Assembly: GCA_900319895.1 (NCBI GenBank) | Contig: ONQK01000075.1 | Location: forward strand, 1-12,968 | From: an uncultured Prevotella sp. | GTDB lineage: Bacteria > Bacteroidota > Bacteroidia > Bacteroidales > Bacteroidaceae | Direction of reading: 5' to 3' | Length of the DNA stretch: 12,968 nt | In this document: piece by piece, positions 1-6,317 of the stretch | Numbering within the stretch: the first letter of the stretch is position 1 | How the letters are laid out: every line of letters starts with the position of its first letter | The notes under the pieces: model-generated | What the model was told of the DNA's origin: nothing | The model's database searches: none | The model's input: only the letters and a program-made list of their open reading frames with translations | Position numbers and translations under genes: made by a program

Positions 1-846
1 CTTTTCGACTGTCTGAACTACGCGATGACCACCACGGCGACGGGCGGTTTCTCGACCCACAACGCCAGCACGGGCTATTTCCACAATCCCTACATCGACT
101 ACACGGCCATCGCCTTTATGTTCCTCTCTGGCACGAGTTTCACGTTGCTCTATGCCACGCTGTTCAAAGGGCGTTTCCGGCAGTTCTACCACAATTCCGA
201 GTTCCGGCTCTATCTGCTTGCCGTGATTGTCGCCACCACCATCGTCATGCTGATTCTCGTTTTCGACAACAATTATCAGTTCTTCGATGCGCTGCGCGTG
301 GGCTTGTTCCAAGTCACTTCGTTCATCACCACGACAGGCATTTTCAACGACGACGCGGCGCAATGGCATCACATCACATGGGTCATTCTGAGCATTTGTA
401 TGTTCATCGGTGCTTGTTCGGGTTCGACGAGCGGTGGCTTCAAGTGTATTCGCCTGGTGATGGTGAAGAATATCCTGCAAAACGAGATCCGGCGGCTCCT
501 GCACCCGCGTGCCGTGCTGCCCGTGCGTGTGAACGACAACAACATCGTCCCCTACAGCTCGCAGGTGACGCTGCTGGCATTTCTCGCTGCCTATTTCGGC
601 ATGTGCATTTTCACATATGTCTGTATGATTATGATGGGCATCGATTACACGAACTCAATTACGATTGCGCTGAGTTGTGCAGGCAATGTCGGCCCGACGC
701 TTGGACTTGAAGTCGGTCCGACGATGTCGTGGAGCATCCTCCCGATGGGCGTGAAGTGGCTGCTGTCGGGTCTGATGCTGATGGGACGTCTCGAAATTTT
801 CAGCGTTTTGGTCGTTTTCACGCCAACTTTCTGGAAAAAGCACTAA
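1..846 (+). CDS. trkH: TrkH-family potassium uptake channel subunit (C-terminal part)
   Basis: This is an inner-membrane K+ translocating subunit of the Trk/Ktr superfamily, which normally works with a cytoplasmic TrkA-type nucleotide-gated ring. The reading frame is open from the left edge, so the 5' part lies outside the window; 281 residues are visible against roughly 480-500 for the family. TrkH proteins have four M1-P-M2 repeats, and three pore loops are recognisable here: TATGGFST (near visible residues 12-19), a TTTGIF element at about residues 109-114, and the fourth-repeat signature AGNVGPTLG at about 227-235. GACSGSTSGGFK at about 136-147 is also typical of the family. Hydrophobic segments alternate with these loops. 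The methionine at base 25 lies inside the second repeat and is not the true start. The stop is 35 nt before manA on the same strand, so read-through is likely. No trkA is in view. Confidence 0.95.
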   Translation, partial: LFDCLNYAMTTTATGGFSTHNASTGYFHNPYIDYTAIAFMFLSGTSFTLLYATLFKGRFRQFYHNSEFRLYLLAVIVATTIVMLILVFDNNYQFFDALRVGLFQVTSFITTTGIFNDDAAQWHHITWVILSICMFIGACSGSTSGGFKCIRLVMVKNILQNEIRRLLHPRAVLPVRVNDNNIVPYSSQVTLLAFLAAYFGMCIFTYVCMIMMGIDYTNSITIALSCAGNVGPTLGLEVGPTMSWSILPMGVKWLLSGLMLMGRLEIFSVLVVFTPTFWKKH

Positions 847-881
847 AAAAAATACGATAAAACAACAAAAATACTCTTGAC

Positions 882-1850
882 ATGGCATTCTTCAAGTTCA
901 ATCCGATTCTTAAACAGACGCTTTGGGGAGGTGAAAAGCTGGTTTCAATGAAAAAGATGAATGTGGCACTCGAAAAAGTGGGTGAAAGCTGGGAACTCTC
1001 CGGTGTCGAAGGCAATGAGACAACCGTAAGCGAAGGCGAAAAGGAAGGACTGACGCTCAATGAGCTTGTTGGCCAAATGCGGGAAGGCTTGCTGGGACGT
1101 AAGAATTGGGAACGTCTTGGCGCGGAATTCCCCTTGCTCATCAAATTCATAGATGCCCACCAAGACCTTTCCATCCAAGTACATCCCAACGACAAGACGG
1201 CGCGCCGCCACGGCCATCCAAAGGGGAAGACGGAGATGTGGTATGTCATGGATAGCGATGAAAAGGCCAAGATGCGTGTCGGACTTAACAAATCCATCAC
1301 TCCCGAAGAATATGAACTGTTGGTGCGTGAAAATCGCATTTGTGAGGTTATCCAGGAGTATGCCGTGCGGGAGGGGGATTGTTTTTTCCTTCCCTCTGGA
1401 CGCATCCATAGCATAGGGGCAGGTTGTCTGATCGCCGAAATTCAGCAAACCAGCGATGTTACTTATCGAATTTATGACTTCAATCGGCGCGATAAGGATG
1501 GAAAGTTGAGGCAGTTGCACACGCAGCAGGCGGCAGAATCCATAGATTATACAGTATTGAAGGATTATAGGACGCATTATGCGCAGATCCAAAATTGTGG
1601 CGTCGAATTGGTGAGTTGCCCGTATTTTCACACATCGGTCTACGACCTTACTTCCCCCATGGCATTGGACTATCGTGCCTTGGACAGTTTTGTAGTGCTC
1701 ATAGGTGTCAGGGGGGAGGGAAAGTTGGTGGACGACGACGGCAACGAAACCCTTTTACAGCGCGGCGAGACAGTGCTGATACCCGCCACGACCAAGGGAG
1801 TGCATGTGACGACTGGCGAGCTCAGATTTTTGCAAACTTATGTCTTATAG
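882..1850 (+). CDS. manA: Mannose-6-phosphate isomerase, class I
   Basis: This cytoplasmic zinc enzyme interconverts mannose 6-phosphate and fructose 6-phosphate, linking glycolysis to GDP-mannose and GDP-fucose synthesis and allowing mannose use. The 322-residue length fits the short bacterial class I form. Visible hallmarks are the N-terminal LKQTLWGGEKL, the cupin metal-site segment SIQVHPND (Q99 and H101), the third ligand E118 in KTEMWYV, the fourth ligand H176 in PSGRIHSIGAG, and the catalytic arginine region VTYRIYDFNR (R196). A second, less conserved cupin-like half ends the protein (REGDCFFLP is echoed by RGETVLIPA). The ATG at 882 gives the normal family N-terminus; the leader is A-rich with no Shine-Dalgarno sequence, as is usual in Bacteroidota. 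It follows trkH by 35 nt and converges on the DUF4435 gene, with 50 nt between the stops. Confidence 0.96.
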   Translation: MAFFKFNPILKQTLWGGEKLVSMKKMNVALEKVGESWELSGVEGNETTVSEGEKEGLTLNELVGQMREGLLGRKNWERLGAEFPLLIKFIDAHQDLSIQVHPNDKTARRHGHPKGKTEMWYVMDSDEKAKMRVGLNKSITPEEYELLVRENRICEVIQEYAVREGDCFFLPSGRIHSIGAGCLIAEIQQTSDVTYRIYDFNRRDKDGKLRQLHTQQAAESIDYTVLKDYRTHYAQIQNCGVELVSCPYFHTSVYDLTSPMALDYRALDSFVVLIGVRGEGKLVDDDGNETLLQRGETVLIPATTKGVHVTTGELRFLQTYVL

Positions 1851-1900
1851 CCATGAAAAGCCGGCGTAGATTGTGTGGCAGTGCCATACCTCAGCCTCCT

Positions 1901-2938
1901 TTATTGACCGGCATTTGTGCCCATTTGCCGAGGCTCCCCATCTTGTGCAGCCTGTAAAAAAAGCTCCAAATCGTTTTTGAGGCGTTTGTAGGGTTCGGAG
2001 AGTTCAAAATCGGTGTTCTTTTTCAGCATTGAGATGACGTCTTGAAGGCTGTTGGCATAGCACGAGAGCTCGTTTTTCCGCTGTGTGAAGTGCACCGCCT
2101 TGTGGTTGATCTCGTTTTCTCTTTCTCGCACGAGCGTCGTGCAGATGCGTTTGAGCATCGGTGCAACGACGTTGTCGAAAAGATAGTGGCCCTGGATATA
2201 TAAATAGGTGTTTTTCGGCACGACCCCCAGCGCCTCGAGCTCCTTTTGCAGGGCAATATAGCTCTCTTGTGCATCGGGATTCTCGATTTCCAGTTGCCGG
2301 ACCTTGTTCTTCACTTTCCTTTTGACATTGATGATGCCGTGCATTGGGTCTTGTATGTTGAAGTGCCCCGTGTCAATGACGCGGTTGAAGTCGGTGAGTG
2401 AAAATTTCATGTAAAGGTTGTGCCGATAATGCCAGATGTTCCACACAAAAAGTGGATAGATGCTCTCAGAGAATTGCTCCAAGTAGCTGTTGAAGTCAAT
2501 AATCATGCGGTCGTTCAGCGTCGCCATTACACAGACATTGTGCAAGCTCGGTGCAAAGCATTGCAGGTTCTCGATGGCATATGCATAGGTGTGGAAGACG
2601 TATGGAGAGCCTAGGATCTTTTTTGAAGCCTCCGTCATGCCTTGCATGAGATAGTCGTAGTCGGCGTCGACACAAGCAATCATGTTCTTTCCAATCCCTT
2701 TGGCGACAATGTTCATGAGTACCGACTTCTTTCCTTTTGAAAGATTCACTCTTGATGGCAGCATGACCTCAAAATATCGTTTCTCGTTTTCAAAACGTGT
2801 CAAAATCGAGCGCCAAAAGAACACATCGTCATAACTTTCTACATAAGCCACGATTTTTTGCCGTGAATTTCTAGGCTTTAGCCGGTTGGCTGCTTCAATC
2901 CATTCAGAGGTCAAATTGGTGTTTAAGCGTTTGGCCAT
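1901..2938 (-). CDS. DUF4435 protein with TOPRIM-like motifs (AriB-like candidate effector)
   Basis: This 345-residue protein has the pattern of the DUF4435 family, which carries a TOPRIM nuclease fold. An N-terminal strand ends in an acidic residue (IVAYVESYDDVFFW, E34), and a second strand carries a D-x-D motif (MIACVDADYDYL, D91/D93/D95). The downstream YAIENLQCF segment (E123) and IQGHYLFDNV (about 248-257) are also family-like. The C-terminal third is helical and charged, followed by a short Gln/Gly-rich tail. It is the second gene of a minus-strand pair, starting 25 nt after the ATPase stop. In PARIS defence systems a DUF4435 protein (AriB) is held inactive by the AriA ATPase and, once released, cleaves tRNA. 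The same role here is inferred from domain content and gene order, not shown. Alternatively it could be an OLD-like nuclease subunit with a housekeeping repair role. The family call is firm; the biological role is uncertain. Confidence 0.85.
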   Translation of the reverse strand: MAKRLNTNLTSEWIEAANRLKPRNSRQKIVAYVESYDDVFFWRSILTRFENEKRYFEVMLPSRVNLSKGKKSVLMNIVAKGIGKNMIACVDADYDYLMQGMTEASKKILGSPYVFHTYAYAIENLQCFAPSLHNVCVMATLNDRMIIDFNSYLEQFSESIYPLFVWNIWHYRHNLYMKFSLTDFNRVIDTGHFNIQDPMHGIINVKRKVKNKVRQLEIENPDAQESYIALQKELEALGVVPKNTYLYIQGHYLFDNVVAPMLKRICTTLVRERENEINHKAVHFTQRKNELSCYANSLQDVISMLKKNTDFELSEPYKRLKNDLELFLQAAQDGEPRQMGTNAGQ

Positions 2939-2963
2939 GCGGTGTGGTTCTTTTGCAACTTTT

Positions 2964-3779
2964 TTATATTCTGATGTCGCTGACCTCGGTGACGCGGTCA
3001 GTCCATCCGTTCATGATGACTGCCGGGCTGTGGGTGGTCAGGACGATTTGTACGTTGGGGTTGAGTTCTCTGATTAGGTCGATGAGCCGCTGTTGCCAGT
3101 CAATGTGGAGGCTCACCTCTGGCTCGTCCATGAACAGGATGTAGGGCTGCTGGTCTTCCACCAGTACGGTCAGCAGAATGGCGAGCATTTGCTTTTCTCC
3201 GCTTGAGAGTTGATAGGGCAGTAGGTTCTCCCCGATTTGTGTGAATCGTATCTCGTTTTCGGTCCTGACGATTTTCTTTCCCGTGTCCAGAAACAAGTCG
3301 TCGATCAAGTCTTGAAACCGTTTTTTAGGCAGGCTGATGCGGCTCGCCTGCTCTGTGGCATCGCTGCCGCCGTTTTGCAGACATTCGATGATGCGGTTTC
3401 CGATGTTGACTTGGTAGTCGAGGAATTTTCTTTGTAGTTGGAAGAGTTGCCAGTCGAGTTCCGTGGTCAGGTTGGCATCGAGCCTGGCAATGCTTTCTTG
3501 ATTGAGCAGCGGACGGTCGAATGAGCGTATGACATCGTATCGTATCCATTTGGCATCCGATGGATACACGCTTAACCTGACACCTTTGAGCATGTGTGAC
3601 GGGAATTCGCCGCCTGCGGAAAGCCCTTTGATGACTTTGTTGAGGATGGTGCTTTTTCCCACTCCGTTGATGCCACTGAGGATGTTCACTTCACGGTCGA
3701 GCTCCCAAACGATATGGTGCTTGCCGCTCCAGAGTGAGTCGATTTCGATGCGTTCGATGTAGTCTGCATATTTTTGCAT
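2964..3779 (-). CDS. Compact ABC/AAA_15-type ATPase, partner of DUF4435 (AriA-like candidate)
   Basis: This is a soluble ATPase of the SMC/RecF/OLD-like class. A full set of ATP-site motifs is visible in 271 residues: Walker A GINGVGKS (36-43), ABC signature LSSGEKQ (191-197), Walker B YILFMDEPE (213-221), a D-loop region SLHIDW, and a switch histidine in LTTHSP (H250). The insert between Walker A and the signature (about 140 residues) is short, with no long coiled coil and no C-terminal TOPRIM domain. That makes it shorter than OLD nucleases, and it also looks smaller than the described AriA proteins. The missing nuclease half is plausibly supplied by the adjacent DUF4435 protein. It is the first gene of the pair, with a good Bacteroidota -7 element about 25 nt upstream of its ATG. 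The C-terminus ends soon after the switch histidine, as in minimal ATPase heads. No phage trigger or partner beyond DUF4435 can be read from the sequence. Confidence 0.88.
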   Translation of the reverse strand: MQKYADYIERIEIDSLWSGKHHIVWELDREVNILSGINGVGKSTILNKVIKGLSAGGEFPSHMLKGVRLSVYPSDAKWIRYDVIRSFDRPLLNQESIARLDANLTTELDWQLFQLQRKFLDYQVNIGNRIIECLQNGGSDATEQASRISLPKKRFQDLIDDLFLDTGKKIVRTENEIRFTQIGENLLPYQLSSGEKQMLAILLTVLVEDQQPYILFMDEPEVSLHIDWQQRLIDLIRELNPNVQIVLTTHSPAVIMNGWTDRVTEVSDIRI

Positions 3780-3804
3780 GGCACAGAAGTTGTTAGTCTT
3801 TTTG

Positions 3805-3812
3805 CAAAGATA
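3805..3812 (-). promoter_or_regulatory. -7 promoter element for the ATPase/DUF4435 pair
   Basis: Read on the minus strand this is TATCTTTG, a perfect match to the Bacteroidota -7 consensus TAnnTTTG, 25 nt upstream of the ATPase ATG. It implies a short leader of about 20 nt. A TTTG lies only 13 nt further upstream (3826-3829), which is too close for the usual 19-20 nt spacing. A partial -33 match (TTG) is present at about the proper distance. The position supports an independent promoter for the two-gene module. Confidence 0.55.
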
Positions 3813-3883
3813 AACGAATTTTGCTCAAACTGCAACAATAAGCAGACTTTTTTATGCTTTGATGCCGTTCTTTGGTCTGATTT

Positions 3884-3915
3884 TTTGCATGTTTACAAGA
3901 AAAATTTTATTTTTG
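3884..3915 (+). promoter_or_regulatory. Bacteroidota-type promoter for the lipoprotein gene
   Basis: A TTTG at 3884-3887 is followed after 20 nt by TATTTTTG at 3908-3915. This is a near-ideal TTTG-N(19-20)-TAnnTTTG promoter pointing at the lipoprotein gene that starts at 3969. The implied leader is about 45-50 nt. It lies roughly 70 nt from the oppositely oriented -7 element, so the 189-nt intergenic region is a divergent promoter region. Confidence 0.65.
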
Positions 3916-3968
3916 CAAATATCAAAGAGTCGTATTTTTATTTGAATTTAGTTATCCATTAAGTTGTT

Positions 3969-4610
3969 ATGAAGGGATTTCGTATTTTTGTAGGATTGTT
4001 GTTGCTCATTTCAATGCTGGGATGCCGAAAAAACACAGAACATAGCGCGTCGTTGTCGGGGAGCGTGGCAGGGGAGGTTGATTCTCTGCGCGATGTCTTT
4101 GTCGTTGGTGAGCGGACGGCCATGAGCATGATAGAGTTGATTTGTTATCCTGCATTTTCGGATACGTTTCATTTAATGAAAGCAGACGACATTGATGAAG
4201 TCGGCGATTTGACACCGGGGAATGTCGTCAGAATTACGCTGGGCAAGAACCAGGAAGGGGAGCGGACCGTGACCTCTGTGGTAGATTTTGATGCAGACTA
4301 TACGGCTGTCTATGGTGCGACGCTGGGGACCTGGAAGGCCCTAGGCCACGTTTCCGGGCGTCAGTTGCAGGGTTTTGTGCTGGATGTCAACGGAAAAGTG
4401 GGCGGCATCTCGGACGACACACCTCCGTATGTGGCTTGGGAAATCGTGGGCAAGCCCGTCAGGGATGGGGAAAATGAGATCAGGCTGTGTGTAAATCCTG
4501 CGATAGAGGATACGATGTTGAATATTTGCACAAGGCTGACTTTGGACTTGTCGACGGGAACACCGTCGTTGGAATGTCAGTCCAATGGTTTGAAGTACAA
4601 GAAAATTTGA
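3969..4610 (+). CDS. Small lipoprotein, probably lipocalin-like
   Basis: This 213-residue protein has a lipoprotein signal peptide: basic MKGFR, hydrophobic core IFVGLLLLISMLG, then C19. The lipobox is relaxed (Met at -3), which Bacteroidota tolerate. The mature part looks like two beta-rich units. Residues 50-105 contain SDTFHLMKADD and GNVVRITLG, and residues 119-211 contain GTWKALG, QLQGFVLDVNGK, YVAWEIVGK and a final TLDLSTGTPSLE strand set. From memory this spacing (GTW, then QGF-x-L-x-x-x-G, then Y-x-x-W, then a paired C-terminal strand) resembles the lipocalin-like lipoproteins common in Bacteroidales. No ligand can be named. It is a single-gene unit between its own promoter and a hairpin terminator. 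Asp follows the anchor cysteine only at a distance, so surface export cannot be judged from the residues beside it (CRKNTEH). The CDS is secure; the family call is tentative. Confidence 0.8.
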   Translation: MKGFRIFVGLLLLISMLGCRKNTEHSASLSGSVAGEVDSLRDVFVVGERTAMSMIELICYPAFSDTFHLMKADDIDEVGDLTPGNVVRITLGKNQEGERTVTSVVDFDADYTAVYGATLGTWKALGHVSGRQLQGFVLDVNGKVGGISDDTPPYVAWEIVGKPVRDGENEIRLCVNPAIEDTMLNICTRLTLDLSTGTPSLECQSNGLKYKKI

Positions 4611-4637
4611 GCCGTCTTTTTTCTGTGAGGGTAATAA

Positions 4638-4674
4638 AAAAAAGGGAAGTTGACAAAAAGAACTTCCCTTTTTT
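4638..4674. terminator. Bidirectional intrinsic terminator
   Basis: A perfect 14-bp stem (4638-4651 pairing with 4661-4674) encloses a 9-nt loop. The core GGGAAGTT/AACTTCCC is flanked by an A-run on the left and a T-run on the right, so both strands give a hairpin followed by a U-tract. It sits between the convergent stops of the lipoprotein gene (4610) and the MscS-family channel gene (4687) and can end both transcripts. Confidence 0.92.
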
Positions 4675-4686
4675 GAATTTTCCTAG

Positions 4687-5853
4687 TTAGTGCAGAGGGT
4701 ATTTTTGATAGATTTCCAGCTCAAAGTCCTTTGTCAGCGAGAAAATCCCCTCCATAATATCTGCCAGGGCATGTTCGTATGTGACCCATTCCTTGTTTTT
4801 GATGAAGAAATAAAATTCCACTGGCAGTCCCGTGTCTTTTGCCTCGCGCTGGCGCACCATCAAGGTCATGTCGGGGTTGATTTCTTTTCTTGAAGCCAGG
4901 AATTTTTCCGCATAATTCCTGAACAAGGTGATGTTCACGCTCTCTCCCGTGAGTTCTTCCGGCTTGAAATAGCCTAGGTCAATCAGTCGTTGGCGCATTG
5001 GGGCATCGATTCGCCGGATGCTTCTGAAGTCAAAGTAAATCTGCCGGGTGACGCGGCGCCCGGCGCTCTCCTGCATGCCTTTCCAGTTTTGGAAAGACCC
5101 GTTGATGAGTGTCGTCGGTGAAAGTGTGACGATGGTGTTGTCGAAATTTTGCACTTTGACCGTTGACAAGGACATTTCTTGCACTATACCGTTGGCCTCG
5201 GTGCCAGGGACGGTGATCCAGTCGCCTTTGTGTACCATTTCGTTGCTTGTGAGCCTGATGCCGGCGACCAAACCTTCCAATGTCTCCTTGAACACTAGCA
5301 TCAGGATGGCAGAGGTGGCACCTAGCCCGGCAAAAAGCGTTAGCGGGCTTTTACCCAATAAGATGGCTACGGTGATGATGGCGGCAATGAACATGATGAT
5401 GATTTTCAGTACGCCGCAGAAAGTCACGAAATATTGCTGTGCCGAAGTCCTGCGGTCGCTGTCAAGGTCTTTGAAGGAGTTGATGAACACGACGGCAAGT
5501 TTCACGGAGGTGACGGTGATGTAGATAGCCGTCAGGCGTGTCAAGACTTCTCTTGCAATGGGATATTGGAAGAAAACCAGCGGCAGCAGTTGCCAAATGA
5601 CGATGGCGGGCACGATTTGGCAGGCGGAGTGAAGTACTTTTTGGTTGAACAGCACCTCGCCCCATTTGGTCTCGGTGCGTGAGGCTAATTTGACGATGAG
5701 CGGCACGATGATCTTGCTGCACGCAAGTTTGGCCATCCATGCCAGCAGTATGGCGACGACGACCATTGAGATGTGCCTGGCGATGGGGACTGCCCGGCCT
5801 GTCAAGCCAAAGAAGACGAGCAGCTCTTCGATGATACTGATGATGTATTCCAT
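4687..5853 (-). CDS. MscS-family mechanosensitive channel, YbdG/miniconductance-like
   Basis: This 388-residue inner-membrane channel opens under membrane tension to release solutes during osmotic downshift. Hydrophobic segments lie near residues 27-46, 76-97, 105-125 and 145-166. They are followed by the pore-lining helix, rich in Gly and Ala (LFAGLGATSAILMLVF, about 173-188, continuing as KETLEGLVAGI). The beta-domain follows, with KGDWITVPG (209-217), a VQEMSLSTVKVQNFDN stretch and SPTTLINGSFQNWKGM. The C-terminal cytoplasmic domain contains DTGLPVEFYFFIKNKEW, a type of segment I associate with the YbdG group rather than the short E. coli MscS, and the length (about 390-415 expected) agrees. 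It is the last gene of a likely ddh, FMN-binding, channel transcript, 25 nt after the FMN-binding gene, and has its own strong ribosome-binding site. Confidence 0.93.
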   Translation of the reverse strand: MEYIISIIEELLVFFGLTGRAVPIARHISMVVVAILLAWMAKLACSKIIVPLIVKLASRTETKWGEVLFNQKVLHSACQIVPAIVIWQLLPLVFFQYPIAREVLTRLTAIYITVTSVKLAVVFINSFKDLDSDRRTSAQQYFVTFCGVLKIIIMFIAAIITVAILLGKSPLTLFAGLGATSAILMLVFKETLEGLVAGIRLTSNEMVHKGDWITVPGTEANGIVQEMSLSTVKVQNFDNTIVTLSPTTLINGSFQNWKGMQESAGRRVTRQIYFDFRSIRRIDAPMRQRLIDLGYFKPEELTGESVNITLFRNYAEKFLASRKEINPDMTLMVRQREAKDTGLPVEFYFFIKNKEWVTYEHALADIMEGIFSLTKDFELEIYQKYPLH

Positions 5854-5860
5854 TGGTTTT

Positions 5861-5865
5861 CTCCT
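5861..5865 (-). promoter_or_regulatory. Strong Shine-Dalgarno site of the MscS-family gene
   Basis: On the minus strand this reads AGGAG, 7 nt upstream of the ATG at 5853. Other genes in the window start from A/T-rich leaders without such a motif, so this is the one clear canonical ribosome-binding site here. It confirms the chosen start. Confidence 0.7.
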
Positions 5866-5878
5866 GTCTTTTAAGAGG

Positions 5879-6286
5879 TTATTTTATCTTTTTACCATTC
5901 TTCTTGTAGTATTGTAGCCCTAGTTTTACGTTTTGGATGACGGACTCGGAAGAGTAGGTGGCTCCAGTGACGGCATCTACTTTCAGCTTCTCGGCTTTGT
6001 TGATGCTTTTGCCGTCCCATGCGGTGAGGATGCCGCGTTTGACACGGGCAAAGTATTTCGGTGTCTCACCATTGGGCAGTGCCTCTACTTTTACCACTTT
6101 CCCGCTTTGGATGTAAATCTTCACGGGGGTCGCTGTTTCGTAGCCGATGATGTTCTTGCCTAGTTCGGTGGTGTTGACAATCACGGTTTGTCCTTCCCGG
6201 GTGATGATTTCATCGCTTTTCCCTGCGCTCGTCAGCAGGCTTGATAGCGCAAAGGCTGTGACAATCATGATGATTCTTGTTCTCAT
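5879..6286 (-). CDS. Exported FMN-binding domain protein with flavinylation motif
   Basis: This 135-residue protein has a Sec-type signal peptide (MRTRIIMIVTAFALSSLLTSAG, cleavage near residue 21-22) and a single FMN-binding domain of the NqrC/RnfG type. The key motif is DAVTGATYSS at 104-113. It fits the D-x-x-(S/T)-G-A-T-x-(S/T) pattern recognised by ApbE flavin transferase, which attaches FMN covalently through the threonine of the A-T pair, here T110. It should therefore be a periplasmic or outer-face one-electron carrier. No ApbE, Nqr/Rnf subunit or obvious redox partner is in the window, so its donor and acceptor are unknown. It lies 31 nt downstream of ddh and 25 nt upstream of the channel gene, all on the minus strand, with no good promoter of its own. 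The tail is lysine-rich (YYKKNGKKIK). Confidence 0.88.
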   Translation of the reverse strand: MRTRIIMIVTAFALSSLLTSAGKSDEIITREGQTVIVNTTELGKNIIGYETATPVKIYIQSGKVVKVEALPNGETPKYFARVKRGILTAWDGKSINKAEKLKVDAVTGATYSSESVIQNVKLGLQYYKKNGKKIK

Positions 6287-6317
6287 TATATATATGTATT
6301 TTTGGTTGTAAATGGTC

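Noticed and set aside
945..1631. A 228-codon minus-strand open frame opposite manA
   Set aside because: manA on the other strand is a clear full-length family member; the opposing frame shows no recognisable domain and is a mirror of its codons.
1876..1886. TGGCAGTGCCA inverted repeat between manA and the DUF4435 gene as a terminator
   Set aside because: The loop would be one base, and no T-run follows on either strand.
1901..3779. Recent horizontal transfer of the ATPase/DUF4435 pair
   Set aside because: By eye the base composition matches its neighbours, and I saw no direct repeats, integrase, tRNA or IS remnant at the edges. Older transfer cannot be excluded.
6287..6300. TATATATATA tract upstream of the FMN-binding gene as its own promoter
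   Set aside because: It lacks the TAnnTTTG pattern and sits within the 31-nt gap after ddh, so co-transcription is the simpler reading.
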